A DNA stretch of 64,000 nucleotides from an uncultured Flavobacteriaceae bacterium (GCA_943789305.1 CALSTP010000001.1:286178-350177), one strand, 5' to 3'. Positions 9,187 through 18,759 are shown, numbered from the stretch's first letter. Made by a program: numbers and translations. Notes: generated by a model from the letters alone, not told the origin.

Positions 9187-9856
9187 AAGTAAAATGATAA
9201 AAAGACTACTATTGGTAGCGTTGACCTGGGTTTTTGCGCTACCTAATTTGGCCCATGCACAAGATAGTAATTTAGGGAATTGGTTGCTTTACATTGGGAA
9301 CAAGCAGTTGAATGAAAAGTGGAATTTGCATCATGAGGTACAGTATCGAAATTATGACGCAATTGGTGACCTTGAGCAGTTGTTGTTGAGAACAGGCTTG
9401 GGATATACCTTTGGAGAAAGTAAAAAAAATATTCTCCTGGGATACGGATATATTTTATCCGAGAATTATACTACAGATTCTGATCCTAAAGTGCGTGTAA
9501 ACGAGCATCGAATTTTCCAACAATTTATTTCGAAGCAAAAATTAGGGAAACTAAAATTGAGCCATCGTTATCGTTTTGAACAACGTTTTGTCGAATCTGA
9601 TTTTAAAATGCGGATCCGCTATTTTTTAGGGTTAAATATTCCAATCAGCTCCAAAGAAGAAAACAAATATTATTTTTCTGCTTACAATGAACTGTTTTTG
9701 AATACAAAATCTAAGCTTTATGATCGGAATAGATTGTATGGAGGTTTTGGTTATCAGATAAGTACAAATGTAAGATTAGAAATGGGATATATGAACCAGT
9801 TTTTTAATAAAGAAAGTCGAGATCAATTCAATATTGTTGCCTTTGTAAACCTATAG
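9179..9856 (+). CDS. DUF2490 outer-membrane beta-barrel protein
   Basis: 225 residues. The Sec signal ends around AHAQ (about residue 28), and an alternative start at Met6 (9194) would give a shorter signal. The mature chain alternates aromatic and polar strands, as in small beta-barrels, and matches the DUF2490 pattern (NWLLYIGNKQLNEKWNLHHEVQYRNY at the start, HRYRFEQRF in the middle). Function is unknown. The 8-nt overlap with carbonic anhydrase suggests a shared operon, but a functional link to bicarbonate is only inference. Confidence 0.8.
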   Translation: MTKSKMIKRLLLVALTWVFALPNLAHAQDSNLGNWLLYIGNKQLNEKWNLHHEVQYRNYDAIGDLEQLLLRTGLGYTFGESKKNILLGYGYILSENYTTDSDPKVRVNEHRIFQQFISKQKLGKLKLSHRYRFEQRFVESDFKMRIRYFLGLNIPISSKEENKYYFSAYNELFLNTKSKLYDRNRLYGGFGYQISTNVRLEMGYMNQFFNKESRDQFNIVAFVNL

Positions 9857-9943
9857 ATATTATTCAGCGTATTCATTTTTTTAAAAAAAAGAAAGAGGTA
9901 ATGATTAATTCCATTAATTTCACAACAAATACTATTTTTAAAA

Positions 9944-12133
9944 ATGAGAGCTTTAATTGTAATTACCCTAATGTTTGTGGTGCAGTTAAGGCTCAATGCG
10001 CAACTCAGTAAAGTTCATTATATCCCACCAGTAGCTTATTCAAGTGAAGCGGGGAGTAATGCAATTCCTAACCAAGGTCACTATTTGTATATTTCAACAC
10101 CCAGCACAAGCTCGGTTACTGTCAATGTGATTGCAGTAGGCGGAGCCACAGCTAGCCTTGAGGTATCCAACTCAATCCCTCGTGTTTTTGTTGTAGATGC
10201 CCCAGGAGGAGCAGACGACTCTCAAGTTGCCATTGCAGCTAATGATGATGCCGCTATAACAACGAGTCAAGTTATAAGCAATAAAGGATATATAGTAGAA
10301 GCAACCTCAGAAATATATGTAGCTCTTAGAATTGGTCAGGATGCTCAAGCGGGTGCATTGGTAAGTAAAGGAGGTGCAGCTTTGGGTACAGACTTTAGAA
10401 TTGGAGCTTTTACCAATTACAACCCTCAGCCCAATTATTCGACCTTTCTATCGGTAATGGCAACGGAGAACACAACCTTAGTAACCATAAATAATATTAG
10501 TGAGGATATTGACATTTTGGATTTTAATGAAGCAACAATAGGGGCAACTTCTGGTAAATTAAACGATATAACTATTACCTTAAATCGAGGAGAGAGTTAT
10601 ACGATGGTTACTCGATCGGATCAAAGTATAGACGTAGCTGCTCCACTTGAAGTAGAGACTACACAGACTGTAAATTCGGATGGATTGATCGGAGCTTATG
10701 TCAATTCAAATAAACCCGTTGTAGTGAATTCAGGATCTATGAACGGGAGTTTTGGAGTTGGAGGATCACGAGATTATGGTTTCGATCAAATTGTAGATTA
10801 CAGTAAAGTAGGTTCTGAATACATTTTTGTTAAAGGAACAGGATCAGATGTATGGGAAAATGTTCTTTTGGTGGCTCATACCGATGCAACAACAATAACA
10901 ATCAATGGACTTGGTGTGAGTAACGGTATCGTTCATGGAAAGGGAGTGAATGTATCTTCAGCCAGTCCAGCGATAGCAAGTGCAAGTATTGATGCAGGGG
11001 AATATTTTTTGATAGAAGGAGATTTGTATTCTGCAGATGGCAATATGTATGTTCAATCATCAGCTCCAGTTTTTGCTTTTCAAGGGATTGGATTTGGAGG
11101 TAGTGAAGCCAATCAGGGATTGTTTTTTGTACCTCCATTGAAATGTTCTAGTGTAGGGGATGTAGACAACATTCCAGAGATCAACAATATTGGGGCAACT
11201 ACTTACACAGGTAATTTGAATATCATAAGTAAGGTAGGTGCAGTGATTACAATTTCGGATGAGAACAACATCAACCAACCCATTTCGGCATTGAATATAG
11301 CAAATACATCGGGACCGTTTAATGTAACAGGAAATGCGAATTATGTGTCTTATACAATCTCGAACCTTAATGGGAATGTATCCATAATCAGTAATGATGA
11401 GCTTTACTGTTCTTATTTCAATCAAAGTGGTTCGGCTTCTTCGGGTGCCTTTTACTCTGGATTTTCTTCTCCGCCAGAAATCCCTAATGAGAATAATGGG
11501 CCAGGTTTGTATGGGTATTGTGCTCCTTACCTGGGTCTTGAGACAGGGAATATGGATTTATTCACAAGCTTTGAGTGGCAGTACAGTAGTGGATCAGGAT
11601 ACTCAACGATATTGGGGAGTACCAATCAGACGACCATAACACCAACTTTAGGTGGAAGTTATTTGATTCGGGGGTTTATCAGTTGTCCAGGAGAACCCCT
11701 AGAATTTCTAGATTCTGATTCAATCGCAGTAGACTTGTGTCCACCAGATACAGATGTTGACGGCTTTTTAGATCCCGTTGATAGTTGTCCTTATGCTAAA
11801 GGGGTTGTTGCATTGAATGGATGCCCGTGGTCAATTTACATCAGTAATAATTATAAAACATCCACTGTTCCAAACAATATTGATGCTTCTAAGGAAGAGT
11901 TTTTGTGTTCTTTGACCAATTCTTTTTCAAATTATAATATTTCATATCATTCTGGAGCTAACCCTGAGCCTAGTGTTGGAGACCACATCATTTACAATAC
12001 GAATTACTTTTTCCCTCACACCTTTGTTTTTGACAACACGAATTTTGCTTTTTTGAAATTAAGAGATTACAACAAAATTGTTGAGGTCAGAAAAGTTGAT
12101 GGAGAGATTGTAGCAATTTATGATTGTTTGTAA
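9944..12133 (+). CDS. IgGFc-binding-like secreted surface protein without a T9SS C-terminal domain
   Basis: 729 residues with a signal peptide (cut near NAQ, residue 19). Residues about 40-480 resemble the IgGFc-binding N-terminal type module common in large Bacteroidota surface proteins (phrases such as PNQGHYLYIST, LIGAYVNSNKPVVVNSG and APVFAFQGIGFGG). A C-terminal Cys-bearing region includes one thrombospondin type 3-like calcium loop (DTDVDGFLDPVDSCP). The last ~85 residues are a small domain ending in YDCL. The gliding-motility type C-terminal domain normally found after such modules is absent. The convergent TonB receptor gene stops 6 bp away, with no terminator seen. Confidence 0.65.
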   Translation: MRALIVITLMFVVQLRLNAQLSKVHYIPPVAYSSEAGSNAIPNQGHYLYISTPSTSSVTVNVIAVGGATASLEVSNSIPRVFVVDAPGGADDSQVAIAANDDAAITTSQVISNKGYIVEATSEIYVALRIGQDAQAGALVSKGGAALGTDFRIGAFTNYNPQPNYSTFLSVMATENTTLVTINNISEDIDILDFNEATIGATSGKLNDITITLNRGESYTMVTRSDQSIDVAAPLEVETTQTVNSDGLIGAYVNSNKPVVVNSGSMNGSFGVGGSRDYGFDQIVDYSKVGSEYIFVKGTGSDVWENVLLVAHTDATTITINGLGVSNGIVHGKGVNVSSASPAIASASIDAGEYFLIEGDLYSADGNMYVQSSAPVFAFQGIGFGGSEANQGLFFVPPLKCSSVGDVDNIPEINNIGATTYTGNLNIISKVGAVITISDENNINQPISALNIANTSGPFNVTGNANYVSYTISNLNGNVSIISNDELYCSYFNQSGSASSGAFYSGFSSPPEIPNENNGPGLYGYCAPYLGLETGNMDLFTSFEWQYSSGSGYSTILGSTNQTTITPTLGGSYLIRGFISCPGEPLEFLDSDSIAVDLCPPDTDVDGFLDPVDSCPYAKGVVALNGCPWSIYISNNYKTSTVPNNIDASKEEFLCSLTNSFSNYNISYHSGANPEPSVGDHIIYNTNYFFPHTFVFDNTNFAFLKLRDYNKIVEVRKVDGEIVAIYDCL

Positions 12134-12139
12134 AGGCTT

Positions 12140-14353
12140 TTAGAGAAGATTCCATCGAAGCCCAAAGAAAAATCGAATTCCTTGGTTTGAGGCATACACA
12201 TAGGATGGGTCAAAGGTTAAATTATAAGGGTTGTCATTGAGAAGATCCCGATCAAAGGGGTCGTTTGCTCGAGCAATACTGTTTTTGTCAGGAGTAAAGT
12301 CAAGTATATTTTTAACCCCAATATAGAATTCTGTAGTGTTGTTCCATCTTTTGGTCAGTTGAAAATTGATGATACTAAAGGTGGGTGAAAAAGGTGCTCT
12401 TGGGTCTAGATCCCCCAAAAGCGGTAATTTCAAGGGGCCTGTGACACTTCCTGTCAAATCAAGGCTAAGGCCATGCCGATTGATTTTTTTCTCTACTCTC
12501 CAGACTCCTTGAAAACGTTCGGTCAAGTATGGAAAGGATTTTACTCCCTCTTCTTCCACAAAAGAATCAATATAGGTGATGCCTAAATTAATCCTCAAAC
12601 TGTTTTGAAACAATGCATTTATATTGATGGAAGCACCTTGGGTAACTGAGGTTCCACTCAAGTTATCATAAATTATTTGATTGGGGTTGCTGTCATAATT
12701 TGGAATAATTTTATTTGAGAATACTGTTCTGAAAATGCTAGAATCAAAATCGATTATATGACCTTGGGTGAAGTATATTTTTCTTACATAATTGAGGTTA
12801 ATATTCCATGATTTTTCGGGTTTAAGATCGTTTAAAAAGACTACATCTCTTGCGCCAGTAAGTGCAGCATGATCTTCGGTAAAAAGTTGAGTAACTCGGT
12901 ATCCAGAGCCCATGCTGAAACGAAAAATTGAAGATTGTTCTTTATTGGATGTTTTAAAGTTTAGTCGCGGAGTAAAAATACTTCCATAAATAGAATTATA
13001 GTCATAGCGTACACCCAACAAAAGTCTATTTTGTTTATCAATCTTAATTTCATCTTGAATAAATATCCCCGGTAGATGTGTTTTTTCAGCTTTATTTTTT
13101 GAGTTGATATCATCAAAAGTAGCTGTTGTATCGTCGTCATAAAAAGTGTATCTGTATGCCAATCCGATTAAGACATCATTTTTCCGCACACTTTTATTCC
13201 AGATAAATTGCCCAAATCCAATGGTTTGATTTGCATTAAAGATTGTAGTGCCATAAGCTGAATTTTGATTGTGATCATTGAGGCTAAACTGGAAAGAAAA
13301 TTTTTCATTGAATTTATAATTTCCAAAAAACTCTATTCTACTGGTATATATACTCTCACCATAGATTTGATCTCCACCTCTGTAACTTGAATTCCAATCG
13401 ATTTGACCCCCCCATCGATCTTCGTAAACATAGCGAGTTGCAAGTGATAATTTTTTTCCAATATCAAATTTGTTGAAAATTGACACTCGATCCTGAAGTG
13501 TCAAATCAGTAAATCCGTCACCATTATTATCAATTGGGTTAGAATAGTTAAAATAATTTACTCCGAGTAAGCCAGTTGATTGGTTTGTTAGCTTGTATTT
13601 ATAACCTAAATCTGTGTTTAGTTCTCCCCAATCAGAAACAAAAGTGTCATAAGATACTTTGTTAGTGTTTTCAGGTATTTTGGTGATCAAATTAATTACT
13701 CCTCCGATTGCCTCTGACCCATACAATGTCGATGCTGGACCTTTAACAATTTCAAGCCGTTCAATTAATGATTGTGGGATACCAGAAAGACCATAAACAG
13801 TAGAAAGACCGCTAACAATGGGTAATCCATCGATCAAAATCATGGTATAACTACCTTCTTGACCGTTGATGTGAATGTCTCCTGTGTTACAAACATTGCA
13901 ATTGAGTTGAGGACGAATGCCGTTCACTATTTCTAGGGCTTCAAAAACAGAAGAGGTGGGGTTGGCTTTAAAAAAAGTTCGGGCATATACTTCAACTGGA
14001 ACCGGACTGTCGAGTTTTGAAACTGGCTTCAAGGTTCCCGAAACAACTACTTCTTCAAGTTGATCATCAATCTCTAATACGATGTTCCCTAAGTTTTGTT
14101 CCTTTGTGTTGATTTTTTTAATGAAAGATTTATGGCCCAAATATGAAATGATTATCCTAGGATTTTTTATATTAGATAGTTGTAATTCAAAATTACCCGA
14201 TGCATCGGTTATTGTTCCAATTTTTGAACCATAAACAATAACAGAGGCTCCTTCTAAGGTTTTACCCTCAGAAAAAACAACGCCTTTAACAAGGTTGTTT
14301 TGGGCATGTGACATTTGTAAAAAACCGACCACTAATAAAAGTCGCAGCAACAT
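12140..14353 (-). CDS. TonB-dependent receptor, probably for metal uptake
   Basis: 737 residues. A signal peptide (cut near SHAQ) is followed by a carboxypeptidase-regulatory-like beta domain (about residues 20-105), a plug domain (about 110-235) and an outer-membrane barrel ending in an aromatic-rich strand (FFFGLRWNLL). The plug has a CNVCNTGDIHI segment, a Cys pair rare in TonB receptors, then LIDGLPIV and VKGPASTLYGSEAIGGVIN. It is divergent from a DtxR/MntR-type repressor, with two matching palindromes in the 55-bp gap. That suggests it imports Mn, Fe or another transition metal and is repressed when the metal is replete (inference). Confidence 0.88.
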   Translation of the reverse strand: MLLRLLLVVGFLQMSHAQNNLVKGVVFSEGKTLEGASVIVYGSKIGTITDASGNFELQLSNIKNPRIIISYLGHKSFIKKINTKEQNLGNIVLEIDDQLEEVVVSGTLKPVSKLDSPVPVEVYARTFFKANPTSSVFEALEIVNGIRPQLNCNVCNTGDIHINGQEGSYTMILIDGLPIVSGLSTVYGLSGIPQSLIERLEIVKGPASTLYGSEAIGGVINLITKIPENTNKVSYDTFVSDWGELNTDLGYKYKLTNQSTGLLGVNYFNYSNPIDNNGDGFTDLTLQDRVSIFNKFDIGKKLSLATRYVYEDRWGGQIDWNSSYRGGDQIYGESIYTSRIEFFGNYKFNEKFSFQFSLNDHNQNSAYGTTIFNANQTIGFGQFIWNKSVRKNDVLIGLAYRYTFYDDDTTATFDDINSKNKAEKTHLPGIFIQDEIKIDKQNRLLLGVRYDYNSIYGSIFTPRLNFKTSNKEQSSIFRFSMGSGYRVTQLFTEDHAALTGARDVVFLNDLKPEKSWNINLNYVRKIYFTQGHIIDFDSSIFRTVFSNKIIPNYDSNPNQIIYDNLSGTSVTQGASININALFQNSLRINLGITYIDSFVEEEGVKSFPYLTERFQGVWRVEKKINRHGLSLDLTGSVTGPLKLPLLGDLDPRAPFSPTFSIINFQLTKRWNNTTEFYIGVKNILDFTPDKNSIARANDPFDRDLLNDNPYNLTFDPSYVYASNQGIRFFFGLRWNLL

Positions 14354-14359
14354 AAAAAA

Positions 14360-14376
14360 GTTTTATACTGCAAAAC
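14360..14376. promoter_or_regulatory. Operator 1: 17-bp palindrome GTTTTATACTGCAAAAC
   Basis: An imperfect palindrome with GTTTT/AAAAC arms, between the TonB receptor and the DtxR-family regulator. It matches the reverse complement of operator 2 at 15 of 17 positions. It overlaps the predicted -7 element of the receptor promoter and begins 7 bp from its start codon, a position suited to repression. Binding by the adjacent regulator is inferred. Confidence 0.6.
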
Positions 14377-14399
14377 TAATAAAAAGTTTTGCACTACAA
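14371..14399 (-). promoter_or_regulatory. Promoter of the TonB receptor gene
   Basis: On the minus strand, TTG (14399-14397), an 18-bp spacer and TAGTTTTG (14378-14371) match the Bacteroidota consensus TTG-N17-23-TAnnTTTG. The -33 element lies inside operator 2 and the -7 element overlaps operator 1. Confidence 0.5.
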
Positions 14400-14402
14400 A
14401 AC
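14386..14402. promoter_or_regulatory. Operator 2: 17-bp palindrome GTTTTGCACTACAAAAC
   Basis: The arms GTTTTG and CAAAAC are perfect inverted repeats around CACTA. It is centred 26 bp from operator 1 and ends 6 bp before the regulator's ATG, so it could serve both receptor repression and autoregulation. Confidence 0.6.
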
Positions 14403-14408
14403 ATAGCT

Positions 14409-14819
14409 ATGAAAAAAACAATTGAAAAAGAAAATTATCTGAAAGCATTGTATAAGCTTGAAGAGAAAAATAACGAAATCACAGTCACTGCACTCAGCGA
14501 TTACTTTAAGGTAAGTAAATCAACGGTGTCCAATATGTTGAAAAAGCTTGTTGTAATGGGATTGGTTAATACCAAACCCTACAAACCTATAGAATTAACC
14601 AAATTGGGAAAAACAAAAGCAATTGAAATTATTTCTAAGCATCGTTTGATCGAGCTCTATTTAGTAAATAAAATGAATTTTAAATTGGATGAAGTTCATG
14701 AAATAGCTGAAGAAATAGAGCATATCGAAAACTCTGAGTTCTTTAATAGAATGCGAGAGATTTTGGGAGATGCAACCCTAGACCCACACGGCTCTGTTAT
14801 ACCTAAAAGTGATTATTGA
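14409..14819 (+). CDS. DtxR/MntR-family metal-dependent transcriptional regulator
   Basis: 136 residues from ATG 14409. The frame is open upstream to 14295, but that would run through the operators and into the receptor gene. The N-terminal winged helix-turn-helix contains the VSKSTVSNMLKKL recognition helix (about residues 38-50). The dimerisation/metal domain includes KHRLIELYL, EVHEIAEEIEHIE and the DPHGSVIP motif near the end, all typical of DtxR/MntR. There is no SH3-like third domain, as in MntR. It probably senses Mn(II) or Fe(II) and represses the divergent TonB receptor through the paired palindromes. Confidence 0.88.
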   Translation: MKKTIEKENYLKALYKLEEKNNEITVTALSDYFKVSKSTVSNMLKKLVVMGLVNTKPYKPIELTKLGKTKAIEIISKHRLIELYLVNKMNFKLDEVHEIAEEIEHIENSEFFNRMREILGDATLDPHGSVIPKSDY

Positions 14820-14944
14820 TTTAGAACGTTGCTAAAGGCATAAAATTGTTAATTAATAAATCAAAGGTTTGAATCCTTATAAATTTACTGGAGTTTTTAA
14901 AATCACTTAAAATTTTATAGCAGTACAATTGAAGTGTATAAAAC

Positions 14945-14975
14945 TTGGACTATTTAACTCAAAAATGTAATTTTG
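14945..14975 (+). promoter_or_regulatory. Promoter TTG-N20-TAATTTTG
   Basis: TTG at 14945-14947, a 20-bp spacer and TAATTTTG at 14968-14975 fit the Bacteroidota sigma-A consensus. The ATG of the small membrane protein lies 18 bp downstream. Confidence 0.5.
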
Positions 14976-14992
14976 CAAAAATATACAATACA

Positions 14993-15226
14993 ATGACCGA
15001 TATATTTCTAATTATTTCATGCAGTGTTGCAATAATATTATTGTTTTTTTTCTGGTTTGCGAAACAGTCAATCAAATCGGGATTATCAAAAGACGAAAAC
15101 AAAAATAATATCCCCGATTCCTGGGAGAAAAAATTAGGTCTAGTATTCAAAATAAAAAACTTTATCATATTGATAATTGGGATAATTATTGGTTTGTTAT
15201 TAGGCAATTCTAGTTTTATTCAATAA
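14993..15226 (+). CDS. Small two-helix membrane protein (hypothetical)
   Basis: 77 residues from ATG 14993. A TTG-led extension upstream would lie inside the promoter. It has two hydrophobic helices (about residues 3-23 and 55-72) joined by a polar loop. The loop contains KDENKNNIPDSWEKKLG, which resembles an Asp/Asn-rich calcium-binding loop. It precedes the bestrophin-like gene by 17 bp, so the two are likely cotranscribed. No family is recognised. Confidence 0.55.
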   Translation: MTDIFLIISCSVAIILLFFFWFAKQSIKSGLSKDENKNNIPDSWEKKLGLVFKIKNFIILIIGIIIGLLLGNSSFIQ

Positions 15227-15243
15227 TTATTTAAAACACAATA

Positions 15244-16032
15244 ATGAATTCAAATCAATCAAATTTAAACGCAATTTTATCAGTTTTCAATCCCAGGTTA
15301 TTTATAATCCTTGTTCAAACTGTTGCCATTTTTTTTGTTTATGATGCTTACAAAATAAACATCAAGGTTGATTACACCATCATGAGCATTGCAATTATTT
15401 TCCCTCTTGTTTTTTCAATTACCAGTGCTTACCAAAGAAGGCAGGATGCAATTGCTTTGTATCTTGAATTCAGGAATAAAATCATCGATTTGACCAATAT
15501 CTTTTATGCTGTCGAAAGTGTAAAAGAGAAAGATTACATTAAATTATTTGACAGTTTACAGCAGGTACAAAACCTTCTTATTAAATATTTGACCGAAAAT
15601 GATGCAGAGAAAGTATTTGATGAAATTAGAGAGAAAAGAAAAGAGGTTCTTTTGATTATTGATTCTCATAAAAAACTTTTTAATGAAAGAGAAAAGGATA
15701 GTTTGATTCGCGTTAAAAATGAATTGTTTCTTTCTGCTGAAAAAATCCGAGGAATTAAAATTCATGGAACTCCCATTTCCCTAAAAAAATATTGTTTAGT
15801 ATTCATTTACTTTTCTCCATTTCTATATGCCTCTCAGTCGATATTGAACTTGCAAGATGATTTTTTAACAACCTTAATATCATTGTCTTTTTCTTTAGTA
15901 GTTAGTTTTGTGCTTATGGCCTTGTACAATGTTCAAGATTACATCGAAAATCCTTTTGATCAAAGGGGGCTTGATGATTTGAAAATAGATTCATTAAAAG
16001 TAAATCAATACGAATCTTTACATTCAAAATAA
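15244..16032 (+). CDS. Bestrophin-like integral membrane protein
   Basis: 262 residues with about four membrane segments (roughly 15-35, 42-60, 180-197, 205-228) and a long charged helical stretch between the pairs (about 75-165). The order of two N-terminal helices followed by SAYQRRQDA, then a C-terminal IENPFDQRGLDDLKID tail, resembles bestrophin-type chloride channels (PF01062), whose tails read EDPFG...D. Similarity is partial and DUF4239-like proteins are an alternative. It probably lies in the inner membrane. Confidence 0.5.
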   Translation: MNSNQSNLNAILSVFNPRLFIILVQTVAIFFVYDAYKINIKVDYTIMSIAIIFPLVFSITSAYQRRQDAIALYLEFRNKIIDLTNIFYAVESVKEKDYIKLFDSLQQVQNLLIKYLTENDAEKVFDEIREKRKEVLLIIDSHKKLFNEREKDSLIRVKNELFLSAEKIRGIKIHGTPISLKKYCLVFIYFSPFLYASQSILNLQDDFLTTLISLSFSLVVSFVLMALYNVQDYIENPFDQRGLDDLKIDSLKVNQYESLHSK

Positions 16033-16045
16033 GGTTAATTCTCTT

Positions 16046-16069
16046 AGAATAAAGCACTTGCATTATTCT
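16046..16069 (+). terminator. Possible terminator hairpin
   Basis: AGAATAA and TTATTCT arms with an inner GCA/TGC pairing form a hairpin 13 bp after the bestrophin-like stop. A short T run follows a few bases later (CACTTTTTATA). The stem is AT-rich and the T run is displaced, so confidence is limited. Confidence 0.35.
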
Positions 16070-16205
16070 CACTTTTTATAACTCTTTTTGGGAGAAAAAT
16101 AACTCATATTTTTTGTAACATTTTAGTGGTTTTCACATCTTACTATGGGAAGAGATTTTCAAAAACCTGATCATTTTTAATCCTACATTATTTTATCAAA
16201 ATTAT

Positions 16206-18575
16206 ATGAATTATCTACACAATTATTTTGTCCTATTCTTTTTGGGATTATTTTCAGCTACAGCTCAACATTCAATCCGTGGAAAAATTGCAGATAATTC
16301 AGGTAACTCGATTCCTTTTGCCAATGTGATCCTTCAAGAAAAAGGATCAGAAATTAATTTTAAAGGGGTTATTTCTGATGATGAAGGAGCTTATGTTTTT
16401 GAAAACATTTTAAAGGGTATTTATGAGATCGAAATTTCTGTTTTGGGTTTTGAATCAAAAAAGTCTGAAGAATTTGAGCTATCATCCAATCTGGTTTTCA
16501 ATTTTAGTTTGGAGGAAGAAGTACAAACTTTAGACGAAGTAATTGTAAAGAGTATCCGACCTGTAATCAGACAAACAGCAGAAAAACTTGTTGTTGATCT
16601 AGAAAAATCAGAAATGATTAACACCAATTTGCAAGATGTTATGCGAAAAGTCCCTGGAGTATTGGTTACCAATAATGGAATTTCGGTTGCAGGAAACAGG
16701 GGGGTTAGGATCCTCATCAATGGAAAGACAACAGAGTATATGGATGTTGAGACTTTGTTGAGAGATTTACCTGCAGATAATATTGCCAAAATTGAAGTAG
16801 TAGAACAACCTGGGGCTGAATATGAGGCATCGGGTACTGGAGCAATAATCAACATTATTTTAAAGAAAAATGTACGCCTTGGGACCCATGGAAGCATAAA
16901 TACTTGGGTCGGAGAAGATCAAGGGTTTGAGTATGGAACTGGAGCATCCATTTCGAGTTATAAAAACAAATTGAATTGGCAAGCCAGTATAAACCACTCC
17001 AAACCAACTTGGAGAGATGATTTGTTTTTGGTAAGAACTGTAGGGAATCAAACCTATGATCAGGCGACCATAGAACCCTATAGTCCAAATAATTTTAGGA
17101 TTTCTGGAGTCATCGATTATTACTTAAACGAAAAACACTCCATAGGAATTGGTGGGCGGTGGAATAACAGAATATCACAACGTGTAGCATCCAGCAAAAC
17201 TATTGTTTCGAACCCCAGTTCAACAAATACCTTATTTTCAGAAAATAGTTTTGACAGAGATCGAAGCGATTTTAATATCAATCCCTATTACGAATATAAA
17301 ACAGATACCGATAAATTACTGATTGATTTTAACTACATAAAATTCAAAAACGACAATACCAATATTTTGTCGGGTATTGAGGGAAGTACACTTCCTTTTA
17401 CAGACCGAAAATATATTCAAAATGGGAAATACAACATCAAAACCTATAAATTGGATTACACAAAAAAGTTTTCTGACAATTTTAATTTGAGTCTGGGATC
17501 AAGATATGCAAATGTTAATACAGACAATGATTTACAATCTTATCTGGACAATAGGGGTGATTTCAATTTTATTGAAAGCGAAAGCAGTCGATTTTTGATT
17601 GATGAAACCATCTTTGCCATGTATTCCAAAATAAACCTTACTTCTGGCAAATGGACTTTTTCTGGGGGTTTGCGTTATGAAGACAGTAATACAAGTGGTA
17701 TCTCTAGATATACTGACAATGGAAATCCTAAATCAGAGTTAAAAGAAAGACCGATTAAGAAAATATTCCCGAGCGCATCGATTAGCAGAGAATTATCTGA
17801 TGTTTTGGGAATGAGCCTTTCTTATAGTTACAGAATTCAACGACCTTCTTACAACAGTTTAAATTCTTTTGCTGAATTTTTGGACCCTTTTTCTGCAAGT
17901 CAAGGAAACCCCAACTTATCTCCTGCTTATGTAAATAAATATCAATTCAATTTGACTTATGAGGGTCAACCATTTTTTGCCATTGGCTATAGCGAAACCG
18001 AGGATGATATTTTCGAATTGATTCAACAAGATAATAGCACAGCTCAAATAAGACAGCGAGAAGTGAATGTTGAACAGAATTCAAATTGGAATTTTAGATT
18101 GTTTGCTCCTCTTAGTTTTGTAAAAGGACTTGATGGATTTACAGGTTTTATATTGGTCAATACCGACTATCAATCCCAAACCTATGATGTGTTCTTAAAC
18201 AAATGGTATTTATTTTGGTTTGTCCAAGTAAGTTATGAATTACCGTGGGATGTGAATTTTGAAATGAGCGGAAATTATGGAACAGGTGCTTTGGAGGGGC
18301 AAATTGAAGTGGACTGGATTTCCGAACTGGATTTTTCCTTCGGCAAAAAGTTCTTGGACGATAAATTAAAAGTCAATTTAGGGTTCAGTAAATTACTCAA
18401 CAGGGGTTTTAACGGAACAATTGATTATGGAAACGGAACCGCTCAAGTCGAATCCAATGGATCGAGACAAAATGTTCAATTGCGATTGATTTACAGCTTT
18501 GGATCAAAATTTGGAAAAGAAAAAACAGACCGCGATTCTACTCAAGAAGAAGATCGAATTCGAGATGAAAATTAA
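16206..18575 (+). CDS. Outer-membrane beta-barrel protein, TonB-receptor-like (OMP_b-brl_3 type)
   Basis: 789 residues. A signal peptide (cut near SATAQ) is followed by a carboxypeptidase-regulatory-like domain (about residues 22-105), a plug domain (about 120-225, with the VPGVLVTNNGISVAGNRGVRILINGK region and PGAEYEASGTGAIINII), and a long beta-barrel. Proteins of this class are TonB-dependent-receptor relatives, usually of unknown cargo. The C-terminal tail beyond the barrel is charged (KEKTDRDSTQEEDRIRDEN). It stands alone, and no SusD partner is nearby. Confidence 0.85.
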   Translation: MNYLHNYFVLFFLGLFSATAQHSIRGKIADNSGNSIPFANVILQEKGSEINFKGVISDDEGAYVFENILKGIYEIEISVLGFESKKSEEFELSSNLVFNFSLEEEVQTLDEVIVKSIRPVIRQTAEKLVVDLEKSEMINTNLQDVMRKVPGVLVTNNGISVAGNRGVRILINGKTTEYMDVETLLRDLPADNIAKIEVVEQPGAEYEASGTGAIINIILKKNVRLGTHGSINTWVGEDQGFEYGTGASISSYKNKLNWQASINHSKPTWRDDLFLVRTVGNQTYDQATIEPYSPNNFRISGVIDYYLNEKHSIGIGGRWNNRISQRVASSKTIVSNPSSTNTLFSENSFDRDRSDFNINPYYEYKTDTDKLLIDFNYIKFKNDNTNILSGIEGSTLPFTDRKYIQNGKYNIKTYKLDYTKKFSDNFNLSLGSRYANVNTDNDLQSYLDNRGDFNFIESESSRFLIDETIFAMYSKINLTSGKWTFSGGLRYEDSNTSGISRYTDNGNPKSELKERPIKKIFPSASISRELSDVLGMSLSYSYRIQRPSYNSLNSFAEFLDPFSASQGNPNLSPAYVNKYQFNLTYEGQPFFAIGYSETEDDIFELIQQDNSTAQIRQREVNVEQNSNWNFRLFAPLSFVKGLDGFTGFILVNTDYQSQTYDVFLNKWYLFWFVQVSYELPWDVNFEMSGNYGTGALEGQIEVDWISELDFSFGKKFLDDKLKVNLGFSKLLNRGFNGTIDYGNGTAQVESNGSRQNVQLRLIYSFGSKFGKEKTDRDSTQEEDRIRDEN

Positions 18576-18704
18576 TTTTTGAACGTATAATACTTTCAGT
18601 TCAAATCGGATTTATAATTGTGAGAATTAAATCCACTTTTTTTTTAGAGAAGAAGAGTCATTTTTAAAGATCTTGTTCTGATTGCTAAAAAATCTCAAAA
18701 AAAA

Positions 18705-18736
18705 AGGTTATGCTTTTATCTTTAAAAGCATAACCT
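18705..18736 (-). terminator. Rho-independent terminator
   Basis: A perfect 14-bp inverted repeat (AGGTTATGCTTTTA / TAAAAGCATAACCT) with a TCTT loop. On the minus strand it is followed directly by a run of about ten T residues. It serves the minus-strand gene ending at 18760; on the plus strand no T run follows. Confidence 0.85.
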
Positions 18737-18759
18737 AATTGGATGTTAAGAAAATAAAC

